A stretch of 64,000 bases of DNA from Strongylocentrotus droebachiensis (Eukaryota > Echinodermata > Echinoidea > Camarodonta > Strongylocentrotidae), in NCBI GenBank assembly GCA_035222895.1, contig JAVYIG010005306.1, positions 1 through 64,000 of the forward strand, read 5' to 3'. Shown in pieces: positions 50,402-63,459 of the stretch (position 1 is the stretch's first letter; each line of letters begins with the position of its first letter). The notes under the pieces are model-generated. The model did no database searches. It was not told the origin of the DNA and was given only the letters and a program-made list of their open reading frames with translations. Both the position numbers and the translations under genes were made by a program.

Positions 50402-50560
50402 GGGGGGGGGGGGGGGGGTTAAACAACCCCCACAATGTTTCTGTTAGTGGGGGATCCAGGGTAAGGGGGGGCGGTTCCCCTGGACCAAAAAAGTTGTAAA
50501 AGCTTCCTTTTTTTCTTCTTTGCTCAAGGGGAAGGGGGGGGGGTAGAGTCACAAAAAATG
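50347..50560. mobile_element. Fragment resembling the hAT-like G-rich element
   Basis: CAGGCGCGTACGCAGGGGGG, a T29 run and a G18 run, then GGGGGATCCAGGGTAAGGGG, echo the termini and homopolymer style of the intron 8 element. No inverted partner or target duplication was seen. Confidence 0.4.
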
Positions 50561-51720
50561 TAAACACTAGCCCACTTAGAAATTATTTAATTCTATAGAA
50601 CTTTTCTATATATAGGTGACAAATCACTTGTAAAGATATTACATTGATATTCTATTTTGTTTTGTTTATCACAAAGTGATACATGAAACCATTGTATCCG
50701 TATAGGCCTACAGACTTTGCCCTCATGACGAATGTGCGGACAGGAAGCGAGGTATAATCACCATAATAGGATCACTCAGAACAATTGAGTGGCAAGTTTT
50801 TGGATGAAACAGTATATTTCAAGATTACAATTCCAATTAAAGAGTCTTATTTTGAAGATAGATAACACAATTATTGGAGCTAATATCCTAGGGAGGAATA
50901 TGATATGATCCAATAAAAAGTAAATACAAAATCTGATACAGTATTTTGAAAATTAAGCGAAACAATTTCTTTTGTTATTATTCCCAAATTACTTAGAATA
51001 ACACATTTGTTGACAATTCTCAGGTATAACCCCCCCCCCCCCCCCCCTTTTTTTACTGGAAATCATTTGCTTGAATATTTACTAACTTCTCTTTCTCTCG
51101 AAAGCTCTAAATATAATAATGTATACTGCGTAGCCAAAGTCTATTCGTTTATAACGTAATCCTTATGTAATCCTTATTTTTTTTTTAAATAGAGTTTGCT
51201 AGGAACTGCCACTTTAGGTTTTTAGCTGATTTTAAGGAAAGGTTGATGAAAGCTTGATCCAAGAATTAAATTTCAATATTTGCTGAAACTACCAATCATG
51301 ATTTCTGTTCACGATCTTCCCTTTTCTGTCGAAGGATAGCCATATATTGCCAAGTCACTGTTCACTTTTCGTTGAACCTTGATCACCCGTTTTATCCTAC
51401 GCGTTTCGAAGTTGTTGATGGAGTCCGCGAATTGATTAGATTTGATAAGATCCGAAACGCTACCACCTACAGGCTTTACGTCATGTAATGTATTGATTGT
51501 AAAATTATGATGACGGTAATTATAGTTTAAGATCGGATTAATCGATTTATGATCTATCATAATGAAGTGAGCAATGTGTCGTTTTTTCCGGGTGGTTTGG
51601 GACTTGTTAATCTATCCTACAAGTCTTTCCTGTGTGTGCTAGTGGGTTAATGTCAGGTGTGATACAAAGCACGGAGACTTGGAATAACGTACTAGACGAC
51701 TGCCGAGTTGGGAAATCATT
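50561..51720. other. No gene recognised
   Basis: AT-rich, with a C run at 51030-51047. A short stretch 50713-50751 is bounded by possible AG and GT sites but encodes nothing recognisable. Confidence 0.5.
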
Positions 51721-51724
51721 AGTA

Positions 51725-51851
51725 TCGAGAATAGAAGAGAGGAGAGGAAAGGGGAGAGAGGGGGAGGGGAAGAGAGGGGATGGGAAGAGAGGGGGAGACG
51801 AAGGTCCGAGAGTCGGGGAAAGTGATGTATAATCAGATGGGAGAGGAAGAA

Positions 51852-51901
<50 letters not shown>

Positions 51902-51998
51902 CACAAAGAAATGATATAGGGATAGAGGAGAGGGAGAGAGAACCATGTAAACACACACACAAACACGCACACGCACGCACACACACACACACACATGC
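51725..51998 (+). repeat. (GA)n and (CA)n microsatellites
   Basis: GAGAGA/GGGGAGAG to 51900, then ACACACAC/ACGCAC from 51948 to 51995. Reverse frames are artefacts. Confidence 0.95.
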
Positions 51999-52255
51999 AG
52001 CACTGCCGCTTTGCTGTCAGTCCTGAAATTGCCTCATCAGTGACGGAATCTAATAAATTAAGCAATTTCCTGACACGAATTAAGTAAATTGGTCGAAATG
52101 TTTGACATTATACGACGTGGAAGACGAACATTATTTTTGAACATGAATTTACTACGTAGAAAGATTATTAATGTTTTCGTGTATTGTGGCAGAAAGTAGT
52201 AACGTAATACTACTGCAGTGGAATTGGAAATAGTAAAAGTAGTTAAATGTACATC

Positions 52256-52508
52256 TTAAAGAGAAGGTTGAGTTTAATTCTGGGAAAGGTGAGCAAATTA
52301 TGAAGCAACCGAGGTGCTGTAGTCCCACATGCAAATTTCTATGTACTGTGCAAATGGCTTTTAACGAGAAGTGGCCAATTTCTTATCATTTCGGTGATTC
52401 CAAAAGTTATACACCAATACTTATTGGCTTTGATCACGCTTTTCCAATCGCTTCCACTCTCTTTTTAACAATGCAATCACATGACCAGAACTCAACTTTA
52501 TCTCTTAA
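52256..52508 (-). mobile_element. TTAA-flanked MITE, copy D (minus strand)
   Basis: TTAA at both edges. The minus strand starts AGAGATAAAGTTGAGTTCTG and continues GGTCATGTGATTGCATTG, matching copies A-C. 253 bp, internally shortened. Confidence 0.75.
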
Positions 52509-52567
52509 TAGAAAATGAATCATTTAGCTTTGTCTTTTGTAAATTTCTATTCTGTATTATCTCAATG

Positions 52568-53140
52568 TTAAAGGGATAGTTGAGTTCTGTTTTCAGACCA
52601 CAAACGGCTTCAAAATGCATGGTTATTGCTCTTATTCTTATCTATGACATTTCTAGTGCCCTTTTAGGACCTAAAATTGCTATGAAGGTAATTTTAGACC
52701 CCAAAATGTGTGAAATTTAGCCAATACGATCATACCAATTCAGCTCCACTTTAAAAAAAATACGGTGACCGTTAATTAATTAATTGATTAAAAATACCAA
52801 TTCATGAGCTTGCTGGTTGTGCGTAATATAACCAACACGAAAAAGCCAATAAAAAAAAGCCAACATCAGCATTGGCTGAAATACAACGTAAAAGGCGCTA
52901 TATCGTTTTTTCAACGGCTTTTTTCAAATTATCGAATAATGTGGTGGTACACAAATATTATAAATCGTTTATATTTATTGATATTTTAGCCGTCACTGAA
53001 CCGATTTTGATCAAACAAAGATGATTTTTATCATTTAAATTGTGTGTTCTTTCAAATTTTATACTCAGTTTTTCATTATCTCACCAACCAACAACAAAAA
53101 TTGTAGCGCCCTCCGCAACAGAACTCAACTTTCCCTTTAA
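52568..53140. mobile_element. TTAA-flanked MITE, related termini, different interior
   Basis: The left TTAAAGGGATAGTTGAGTTC and right GAACTCAACTTTCCCTTTAA are inverted. The interior (573 bp) does not match copies A-D. It lies only 60 bp from copy D. Confidence 0.8.
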
Positions 53141-54138
53141 TTGATTTACATGGCCTAAGTACCTTTACATAATTTCTCAGATTCCCTCTTCTGTCTGTTA
53201 CTAAGATGAAGTTTCTGGACGAACTGCATCTTAACGCGAACAAGAGACATGATAAGGAAGTATCAGAATAATCTCTCTCCTGGAAAAACACGTTCGAATG
53301 ATAGTTTGACAGTTAATTACGTAGTAACTAAAAATCGTTCACAATCTTGGAAATTTCATCATTATCACGGGCAACTAATTGTGTCAGTTTAAGGTCAAGA
53401 CGAAGTCAAGACACTGAGTCACGATGAAATGACACATGATCGACAAGTGTTGAGAATGAATCAATGAAAATAATCTATCAACGAAGTATCATTTTTATGC
53501 AAAATCTTTCATAGTACGGCAATCAGTCTCAAGCGGTCACAGCGGTCACAATATATCGATCAGATCTTCATCGGGTGTGGATAATTTTTAGAAGTTATTA
53601 TCGTCTGCTCCAGAAATTAAGTTAAAAAAAAAGAAAAAGAAATAACCTCAGTGTACCTAATGTAATGACGGATGATTTACGCGGTTAGTTAAATATGCCA
53701 TCAAAAGTTATGTCGAACTTGTTCTTTCTCTCCCCCCCCCCCCCTCTCTCTCTTTCTATCGATGCTTTTGTTATTTCGTTACTACCATACATTCACATTC
53801 TGTTTTTGTTTTTTGGAGACTATGACTAATATTATATTCAAATGAGATTGGAAAAAGAAAGAAAAAATATTAATTATACCAAGACATTAAAAGAAAGAGA
53901 TGCGATGAAATTGGCAACAATAGTCAAATTTGACTAATAGCCATTATAATACCAAACGAACAACAACAACATTCATATTAAATCATTAAAATGTTTTCAT
54001 CAGTATTATTTTATTGAAGTAAGAGTTGAGTTACACCAGCTTAACAGGAAGAAAGGGGATTCAAAAACCCGAAGTTAATCAAAAATGGAAGAAAGAAGAG
54101 TAGATCATCGTTAATAATAACGAGAGCACAGTATAATA
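53141..54138. other. No gene recognised
   Basis: AT-rich DNA with a C/CT run at 53731-53753. No domain or exon-like structure was seen. Confidence 0.5.
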
Positions 54139-54410
54139 CCGGTGTGTTGGCTCAGTCAGTGGAGCGTCCGCCTCACAACCGGGTGGTCATGGGTTCGAAC
54201 CCCGGCCGCGTCATACCAAAAGACGTTAAAAGACGGGAGTTGCTGCTACCTTGTTTGGCGTTCAACAATAAAGGGATAGAGCAACGTCGATAGAGCAATC
54301 ATCGCTACTCAGTGGCTGCCGGGCTCACGATCAATTGGGCAAAAAGAATTTCCATCTTCGGTTTAACTCAATAACTTAATAAAATTTGGAGTGGACTTTA
54401 AAAGATTATT
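54139..54410 (+). mobile_element. tRNA-derived SINE, family 2
   Basis: The head CCGGTGTGTTGGCTCAGTCA...GGAGCGTCCGCCTCACAACC has an A-box-like TTGGCTCAGTCAGTGGAGC and a perfect B box GGGTTCGAACCCC. The body follows with CAAAAGACGTTAAAAGACGG, GGCGTTCAACAATAAAGGG and AGTGGCTGCCGGGCTCACGA. It differs in body from family 1. Confidence 0.85.
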
Positions 54411-55139
54411 ATTAAAAGATTATTATTACTAATTACATGAGATGATCAGCTCTGATTTCTCTATTAATGGATAGATCACTCGACTCTCCCTTCCGTCTAC
54501 TCCCCGAAGGACATAAACATTATGGTATTCCCCAGAGCTTTTGATTTCTGATTAGGCCTAACCTGATCGTTGTTTGTGAGGAAGCATTTGAGGTTTCATT
54601 GTCCACGGTCAAAGGAAACAAAAAACAATGAAATTAATTTTGATTTCCCAATTATTCTATATCGGTGAATGAGGGAACCAAATTTATTTCGTTATCCTTG
54701 TTATCATTAGTTTGGGGTTTCGAATGGCTTTAAACAAAAGTTTGCATTTGTACATTTTCCAGCTAAATCTTTGCAACAGTCATTCTCTTTTGCCAAAGTG
54801 TAAACTACAGTGTGTCGTGTCACATTGGCCATTGGCCAAGCCGCTAAGGCCATTGGTGCGATGAATATAATAAAAAAATTGTACTTATTAATATTCTTTT
54901 TAACCTGTGAAAACACCATGATCTTGCCTTAACTAACGTAGTAAAGTTTGGGGAAATTGCGCAAAGAATCATTTAAAAAGGATTTTAATTCTTCAGAAAC
55001 GTGCATGCGTATTTTCAACTTATTCTCATTCTCTCATACAGCTCCTCTATTTAGAAAACATAGTAGGTTGACAAGACATAATATACACAAACAACAAATT
55101 ACTATTTTTATGTAATTTTATTGTAAACATTTATTGCCA

Positions 55140-55500
55140 AAGTTTCTATACGACTGTTTTATGAATAATAGATATGTAACAAATTTCGAAACCCGAAATA
55201 TTTTTCTTTTTTATTTACCCAAGTATACATATGAATTTTCCAGAACGACCATTGTCTATGCTGGACCACGATTGTGGAACCAATTGCCAAATTGACTCAC
55301 AAATTTATGCCCGAACATGAACATCCTAGAATAAAGTTCAACAATTATCTAGTAGGCCTAAATGTTGATATAGTGCAATAGTATACAAATTTAACTTCCT
55401 TTTTTCTATTGTTGTGTTTTTATTTTATTTTTTTGATATATTTTGTTAATAGTTTGTTTGTAATTGTCCTTCATTTTTTCCATTTTAATTAATAAAGTAC
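55140..55500 (+). mobile_element. LINE RT C-terminal remnant and 3' tail
   Basis: The plus-strand frame reads YDCFMNNRYVTNFETRN, LPKYTYEFSRTTIVYAGPRL and WNQLPN before a stop, the F.N..V...TR...L..P...S.....G..LWN.LP series of CR1-like retrotransposons. It is followed by a T-rich 3' UTR ending near AATAAAGTACGATGAATAAA. 5'-truncated and dead. Confidence 0.75.
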
Positions 55501-56482
55501 GATGAATAAACATTATATATAATTATATTTAGTCTGGAAATTACCTTAATATGCCTGTTGGCCTTTGTGTTTCCCACCACATTATGAGTAGTACACGATT
55601 CTCCTTTGAAACCTTGTTATATAATTATGTTTGCACATGTTGATTGCATTTTTAATTGTAAACCAAATGTGGAAATAACCTTGTCGTTGGTATTCATAAA
55701 ATGTATGATGTGTATCGTGTCTGCATGATGTTATTTTCCCCTGAATTGAGGCCTCGTTGTAAAGCAACTGAAAAAAGAAAATCCAGATTAATGTAGTTGT
55801 ACACGTACCTGGTTTAATTACACGAATGGTTTATGTGGACTAGAGATTTAGAATCATGCCTTTGGTCCCCGATATGATAGAAAGAAAACACATGGCGTTC
55901 ACAGCTACTACACCAGAGTGACCTTTAACCCTAGATCCGAGTTGGCTGCGTCCCATCACCTCATGGGGCCAATGGTGATTATCTGGCATTAAAAATTGTT
56001 TGGATAAGAAGAAGACCGTGAACCTGAATGTAATGACAAAACTTAAAGGGAATAGGCCATTTTCGCAATGTTGTAATCAAATTTAATGTATAAATCCTTG
56101 TAAATGCCTCGTTACAAATCATTTCATGAACCTGTTTACGAATTGTATTTAAATAGACAGAATGGAAACTGCATACATTGCGTGTTATTAGGTAGGACAA
56201 GACATAATGTTTGTCCTTCCTAGCAACAATCAATTTATCTTATTTGCATTCTGACTTTTTAAATACATTTATTCGTAACAGGTGAATGAAAACATTTGTA
56301 ATGACTGACTTAACAAAGGCTTATGCATTGAATTTGGTTACATTATGAAAGTGGCCTATTGATTAAGCGTGAAATAATACGGAAGGAAAAGACCTAATAT
56401 ATCAAACATGACTGTATGCATATGTCATTTATCACAGTTTTATAATGCCTACATTTTTCTCTTATGTTCCTATTCACCTTAA

Positions 56483-56665
56483 GTAATGACGATCATGATG
56501 ATGATGACGATGACGATGATAACAATGATAATGATAGTGAATAATAATAATGATCATCATCGTCATCATCATAATAATAATAATAATAATAATAATTATA
56601 ATAATAATGATAATAATAACAATATTAACAATAATGGTGATGATAATAACAATAATACAAAAATA
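56483..56665 (+). repeat. (GAT)n/(AAT)n microsatellite
   Basis: GATGATGATGACGATG then AATAATAATAATAAT with interruptions. The poly-Asn, Ile and Met/Asp frames come from the repeat. Confidence 0.95.
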
Positions 56666-56714
56666 TATATTAATTATATTATTTACCCAAGTAAGCCTCA
56701 TTAGCGTAAATTAT

Positions 56715-56895
56715 TATCTTCCTGAGGGCCCTGTTATTACACCCAAGCCAGTGCCAGGTACCCATTTACACCTAGATGGAGAGTGGCCAATGTTGATAAG
56801 TGTATTTTCAAAGGGCGTCAGTGTCGAGCTGGGATTCGAACCCTCGATCCATGGATTGAGAATAAAGTGAATGAACCACTATACCTCGATACCTC
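56715..56895 (-). mobile_element. tRNA-derived SINE, family 1, minus strand
   Basis: On the minus strand: GAGGTATAGTGGTTCATTCA..., a B box GGGTTCGAATCCC, then CCACTCTCCATCTAG and TAAATGGGTACCTGG, the same body motifs as the SINE at 34845-35105. Confidence 0.8.
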
Positions 56896-58340
56896 CAATT
56901 ATGTAAATGTCTACTCCCAAACTTCTTAAACATGATAAAGTGTCACTATCCAACTTCAATTTCGCCATTTGAAGAAAATGCAGAAGTTGGGATGAAATGT
57001 GCAATAACGTAGGCTATGTCTGTACGATGATCAAACTAATTTTGGATTGAGTGATACAAATTAATAGGTGAATAATTAAATTAGATAGACATACTGATAC
57101 AATAGAATAAGAAACTTGATTAACAGGTGGATAGTTACACATTATAACACAGCGATAAACCTTGACTTATAGGTGAAGAAAAAAATAGAAAGACGGTATG
57201 ATTCTGAGCCTACATTGTTCAGCTTAATAACTCCACGGTCATGATGAGTGCCATCGATGCCTATTCATAATTCAATGTAATAGGCCTCATACTGAGACAT
57301 ATAAATATTGAACCCTTGCTGGTAAAACCTGGCTCACCTTCTAATATTTTAATCAACCAGAATCGTAATTGAATATATGCAATAACAACCCTGCGACTAA
57401 TAGATTTAGCATTTCCTCGAGAAAAAAAAAAAAAGCCGTTTTATTTACATGGATTGACAAATTATATAAAATAGGCCTAGATTAATACCATTTGTTGATG
57501 ATCCATGTTCTATACTGTTTTTAATTAGGAAAAATACTTTTTTATTCCTAATTAAAATGAAGGCTTCGTTCTGCTTTTGCCCGTTTATCACGTTTGCTTT
57601 CCTCAGTTTTATTTTATTTGTATAATTACGTCGGGTTGTGTTTCTGGAAAAATTTGAGGTACGTGTGCATATAGGCAAAATGTCATAGAAATAGCTTGTT
57701 TATAAATGTCGAGAAACTGCTTGCCGGTACAAGACAAACTAAAGAAAATAACGACAGCTAGGCCTGCATAAGCAGGGAGAAAATGTGATTATGGTTTAAT
57801 CGTGATCGGAGCATCGTTCACATGTTTATTAATCAGTCATCTCGATGATAATTCCATCCTCGAATATTAATTTGATAAATACATACAGAGTACTCAAACA
57901 GATACGTACCTAATCGAGTCAACGCAAGACGTTCTCCACATGAATTCTGATTGAGTAATTAAGAGAAAAATCAAAATGTACACTAAAAAATAGAAAGAAT
58001 AATATACAACAGTTCATATGTCAAGATTAAAGATGTGAAAGGTGACGAGGTAACGACACCCCTCCCCCGCCCCCAACCCGCCCTCGTCCCCCCTCCCTGA
58101 AATAAAGGAACAACGTTTATTCATCACCAAGCTTCATCGATGGTGTGATGATTTAATGGAATTCTTAAAACAACTATTGTCTTCAAATCTATTCTTGTAT
58201 TTTATGTATTCATAAGTTTATCATGCCACATATTACTTTGTACCATCTTTGTATATTCATTAATGAATATTAATGTGTGTGTGCGTGTGCGTGTATGTGT
58301 GTTATTATGATTACACAATGTCGTAAAACAATTATAATTG
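56896..58340. other. No gene recognised
   Basis: AT-rich DNA, short frames only, with a C-rich run at 58062-58096 and a short (GT)n near 58277-58300. Confidence 0.5.
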
Positions 58341-58974
58341 TGACCCCGCACCACAAAGCCACCAAAAAGTCGCTTAGTGTGGTTTTCAGTTAGGGCTCTA
58401 TATATAAAAGTGTATTTGGTCAGGATGATCAAATTTTAGTTTTCAGTTTACTTTTCCCATGAAATTCCAAAGTTTAGAAGCACAAAACAATTAAGAAATT
58501 GTATTTTGGCAGTATTTTGTAGACTTACGTTTGTTCAGATTTTAAGTTTGTTATAGTAGTTTTTGTTTATGTACGACCCTTGCTTCTGTTCTCATTTTCA
58601 TATCCAATAACTTTAAAACAGTGTATAGCTATTACATTGAATCCGTGAAGTCATTAAGGACATGAAGTGTTTAATAAGTGTGCCAAGTTTAACGACAATC
58701 TGATTATTCCTTCACAGACATTTCTATAGATATATAATCCCCTTTTTGCCACATTGCACAAGACAATGGGAGTGAGAGTGCTTGTATAGACTACAGACTT
58801 TAAACACCCTTTTTCTCTACGGGAGTGAATATTCTTCTCTTTTTAATTGAGTTAGTGAAATCCAATTGTGATGAGTAATATATGAGTTTAAAGCTAAGTA
58901 TCTCTTTTTCAGAATCTACCCTAAATCAAAAGTATTTTCTGGCGAACTTTTGGTCGTTTCGTGGTGCAGGGTCA
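58341..58974 (+). mobile_element. 634-bp inverted-repeat element with TGACCC termini, intact copy
   Basis: The left TGACCCCGCACCACAAAGCC and right GTCGTTTCGTGGTGCAGGGTCA are inverted over about 33 bp. The interior matches the two halves at 38121-39513. Non-coding. Confidence 0.85.
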
Positions 58975-59277
58975 AATGTTATCAACAATAATTGTACATC
59001 ATTCTGAATCCCGTCAACGGAGTATTATATTCGGTTAAGGTTCTGAATACTAAGTTTTTAATAAGTTTATTTGCATTGATATCGAAATGGGGGGGGGGGG
59101 GGGTAAATGTTACAGTCCTCGGGTCAACTAACTTTGTCTGGGGCATCACCTGAGTAGAGATTCCAAAATGAAAGAGGCGAACGGCCCTATGCGTGTGTAT
59201 GATAACTATGCATCTCGATATAATCTGACATTTATTTGATGAGCAAGGAACATCTGGGCACCATCATCATATCGTAC

Positions 59278-59695
59278 CATGGGGGTGTTTCACAAAATAA
59301 CACTGTGTTCCTATTGGAAATCTATTTATTCAGATGGTCATATCTCAGCCAATACTTAACATATTCAATTGGTTTTCGACAATTGGACATTATTTTTTGA
59401 TGCTCTTTTGGAAAATGAAGAAAAAAATGAGAAATTAAAAAAAAAAAATTATGATGACGTCACACTTCACCATTCTATTGGTCTCTCAATTATGATCTTT
59501 AGATAATATATTTTCCTTCAATAATGAAATATCAAAAAGGTAAATTCTGTAGATTGGTGACCACGATTTGTACGTCCCTTGATAAACCGATGCCGGGAAT
59601 GGTCAGAGGAACTAGTGGCATAAAAGGCCTGCCATAGTTAAGTTCAACTTAAAGTCGATCTTAGTCTTTGTGAAACACTCCCCATGTCTACGTCC
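59278..59695. mobile_element. Element with CATGGGG.GTGTTTCACAAA termini
   Basis: The left CATGGGGGTGTTTCACAAA and right TTTGTGAAACACTCCCCATG are inverted copies. The terminal sequence is of the same type as the MITE after the protease stop, but the interior differs. It contains copy 2 (59293-59480) of the repeat at 856-1045. Confidence 0.8.
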
Positions 59696-60430
59696 ACGAT
59701 GAACAGGTTTTATCATCACCACCAACATGCACCAGTCAAACTGTAGGCCGATAGGAGGACCGGGTAGATTTGAGTGAAAACTCGCATCTACATGATACTG
59801 TGATGAGACGGGATCACTCGGCTACCGCCGATAGATTGAATTTTCAGATTTAAATCACAAACCAGATTTTTGGCTGTCGGTAGGAATTCACAATGACTGG
59901 AAGATGAAGAGCTTACAAGATGCTTGAATTTGGTTTGGAATGTGATCAGCAGAATGTTTCATATAATGATACCTCCTGGTTCGTGCCATGCAGAAGGCCA
60001 TGCAGAATGTCGTTGTAGCACATGTTTAACGGCCTTCCTGCATGCAGCTATTGATGACAATCATTTGGCAAGCCTGGGATGTATCATGCCAGCATGATGA
60101 AAAGCACAGGGCGGGTGTTGAGGCGGGTGCATGAGGGTTAGATATAATGTAATTTTTTTCTTTTTAAAGGGAATCGTTACCATGGTAATGAGAACAATGG
60201 TTGTGATGAGGAGTTGGATGAGTAAGATGATGATGATGGCATGCTTCTCAGGAGGGGTGACATAGAGAGAGGAATTGAAAGATCTATACAGTGTTGTCTG
60301 CGGTAATATCTATGACGAACATGGTGAAATGACGTACCTGGATATTAGATTGAAAGTGAATCGTTGTATATCACATCTATGTTTAAATTTACTTTTTTGG
60401 ATTCAACGATGCTTTTTAGTCTACCAACAA

Positions 60431-60823
60431 TTAAAGATGAAGTTGAGTTCTGGTCATGAGATTGCATTGTGAAAGAAACGGTGTGGAATTGACCAGAAAA
60501 GGTTGATCATCTAGCACATACAAATTTGTGTGTATTGCAAGGTTCTGGAATCATCAAAATGATAAGAAATTTGGCCAAGTCTTTGTAAAGTTACAAACAC
60601 TGTACACAGAAAGATGTATATGGGACTACACGAACACGTGGCGTAAAAATCCTACCCCCGAGTTTACGATGTTACATGACATATTTAGAATATAAAGGCA
60701 TTTGAAGAGCCATGCTTTTCAGGGAACATGTCTCATCTGATGTTCTTCCACACTTGCATAATAAGCATGATAACGCTCACAAATTATTTTTCACCTCTTC
60801 CCAGAACTTAACCTTCTCTTTAA
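60431..60823 (+). mobile_element. TTAA-flanked MITE, copy C
   Basis: TTAA on both sides, ends AGATGAAGTTGAGTTCTGG and CCAGAACTTAACCTTCTCT. The first ~200 bp follow copies A and B closely (GCATTGTGAAAGAAACG, AAAAGGTTGATCATCTAGCA, CACAGAAAGATGTATATGGG); the second half differs. Confidence 0.8.
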
Positions 60824-61175
60824 ATAATAGTGTTGGGGGGTTGTGTGGTGTGTTTTTAACGATAATTGTTTGCTAGCTCTAGATGGCCGGCCAAAATGGC
60901 ATTTTCAACGCGTAAAAGTTATAAACGCCCTTCTAACTTTGTTTGTTTATTATGTTTCGCTGCAAATACACAGCATTTCAAAATGAAGCTTTCAAACGAT
61001 TCAACTCAATCCATTTCCTATATGCTTTAGAGCTAGAGCCATTACATGCACAGGGAGGGATATGGGGTTATTGGATCGGATGACTTCATGTAAGTAACGT
61101 ATAATCCGTTTAGATACTTCCAAGTATACAATCATCCTCGGTATGAGGAGTATATTGGATTAGTTAGAGTCCCAA

Positions 61176-61180
<5 letters not shown>
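60824..61180. other. No gene recognised
   Basis: Ordinary AT-rich intergenic DNA. Confidence 0.5.
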
Positions 61181-61231
<51 letters not shown>

Positions 61232-61403
61232 GCACACTCACACACACACTTTCTCGCACTTTCTCTCTTTCGCTCTCCCTCTCTCTGACTTTCTTTTTCT
61301 CTCTTTCTTTCACTATCTCTTTCTCTTTCACTCTCTTTCTCTTAATCTCTCTATTTTCTCTTTCTCATTACCTCTCTGTGTGTCTCTCTTGTCTCTTTGT
61401 CTT

Positions 61404-61461
<58 letters not shown>

Positions 61462-61490
61462 TTCCTCCTCTCTCTCTCTCTCTCTCTGTT
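61181..61490 (+). repeat. (CT)n / (CA)n compound microsatellite
   Basis: CTCTCT to 61209, CACACA to about 61247, then CT/CTTT-rich sequence to 61488. Long Arg/Glu-rich reverse frames are artefacts. Confidence 0.95.
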
Positions 61491-62246
61491 GTATTGAATT
61501 TATACAGCCATTCAGTAAAAACCAAACAAATCTGGGGATCCAGCGATTATGATCATAAACAACGAGATAGGAAACAAAAAAATCCATCGATAAAATAGTT
61601 AAAGCGGTAAATATGAAGGAAAAGACACGATCGAATTTTATAGCATGTAAACTTTAAACTGGTGACAACAAATTATTAAAATAAACTATCCAAGAGTCGA
61701 GTATCAAATTGAACGAATGCGAGGCTGTTCGCAAAGGCCTATATTATTTCCATTGACCATGTAGAACGGTTTCATCCGTGATGTAGCTGAGATGAAATTC
61801 TACAATCTTGAATTAACATGAATTATTACATACTTCTTGGGAAATATATAGCTTTAAAAATTTTCATTCTACCCGAGACAATTTATACTCTCACAATGGG
61901 TACGTCACCCTAAAATTGCGCTTTGAGGCGGGATTATGGGGCAATGAATCGCAAAGGTTAAAGAGTGCATGGTAATATCGACAGGGCTTTCATTTATCCC
62001 CTTTGATTCTGTATAGCGACAACAAGCCATACAGCGGTGTCTTCAAACCTTTAGTCAAAACACGGGGCATGAAACGCCTGGTTATTTATCTTCATCTGAA
62101 GTCTTTCGCTAATAATAAGCCCCCCCCCCCCCCCCTTCCCCTATCCTCCTTCTAACCGTCACATTGCAATTTCCTCTCCCCTCCCATACCACACCTCACC
62201 TTCTCTTTCTCTCTCTTTCTTTCTTTCTTTCTCTCCCTCTCTAGTG

Positions 62247-62281
62247 GTAAAGTAATAGTAGTGGTAGTAAAAGCAGTAGTG

Positions 62282-62332
<51 letters not shown>

Positions 62333-62333
62333 T
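62247..62333 (+). repeat. (GTA)n microsatellite
   Basis: GTAGTAGTA with early GTGGTA interruptions. Confidence 0.95.
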
Positions 62334-62944
62334 TTATTATCTTATAAATATCAAGTTTTTATAACACTACAGATTACTGGGGGAAATGAGTATGGTAAAA
62401 CCGGTCACTCAAAGATTTTTTTACTTTTTTGAAGCACTTCATGTTAATTTTGGAGCGCTTTTTTTTATGGGCTTCAATATTACACCATATCAGAAACATT
62501 GATAACACGTAGGGCCATGTATCTCATGAAAAACAGGAAACATTGTTTAATAAACAATGCCTTTAAGAGACGATTTTGAGCCATCCTATGTACTATCATT
62601 TTGTCTTCTTTATGGCCACTACCCGTAGTTATACTCTTACACTCGGTCAAATTTGCACAGTATTGCTATAGATTTACTAAATCGAATTTACTTGGAACTG
62701 ACCTCAATTTCATTATCCCGAACCTCAAGTTTCCAACTTATCGCAGCAAGCATTGTAAGAATGGGGAAAATACATTGAAATTGAACACTTGAATAGTCTC
62801 TCTTCGCATTGTGAGGGGCAGCTTGATTTCCAAGTGATCAAAGTATCATATCATGATTGTATCCCCACAGTTTTTCAATGAAGTTTGTTGAACCATTCAG
62901 ATTTCGATATTGTAAACTGTGCCTCTTTTCCTTAACCTTGGGAG

Positions 62945-63350
62945 ACGAATGACAATCGAAATATAATTCTGCTGGTTGTATCAACTATACACTTTCTTTC
63001 ATAGGCTAGATTAGCTAACCCTTTCCCATATTCTCTCACTATAATTTTTGTTCATGGAATAGACTAGCTCACTCTTTCCCATATTCTCTCATTACATTTG
63101 AGATTGAACAAACTCAAGGTTATAATTTGTCACTCGATCTCTGGCCAGCCGTTAGTGGCTCAATTATTTGACTGCATGTCATTAACCACCCCTCCCACAC
63201 GGACACAAACGTCCCGAATGACAATCGAACTATGATTATGCTGGTTGTATCAATTTTATTCTCCACTTAATTCTGTCATGGGATAGATTAGCTTACTCTT
63301 TCCCCAATTCTCCCATTACTTTTGACATTGAACAAACTCAAGGTCATAAA
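62945..63350 (+). repeat. Diverged direct duplication
   Basis: GAATGACAATCGAA.TAT, GCTGGTTGTATCAA, TAGATTAGCT.AC.CTTTCCC and TTGAACAAACTCAAGGT.ATAA occur in the same order in 62945-63125 and 63214-63350. The first copy has an extra internal repeat of the AGCTCACTCTTTCCCATATT segment. Confidence 0.8.
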
Positions 63351-63459
63351 GTTAATGATAATCGGATGAACTTTACCCCTAATTTGTATTACTTCCCCGT
63401 CCACTACATGCCCTTGCCCTCTATTTGGACGTTTCTACCTTGCTGGAAAGAACACACTC

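Noticed and set aside
50713-50751. Possible mini-exon between CTACAG and GTATAA
   Set aside because: Encodes 13 unremarkable residues, has a weak donor and connects to nothing that I can identify.
61328-61598. Arg/Glu-rich and Ser/Leu-rich frames
   Set aside because: Microsatellite artefacts on both strands.
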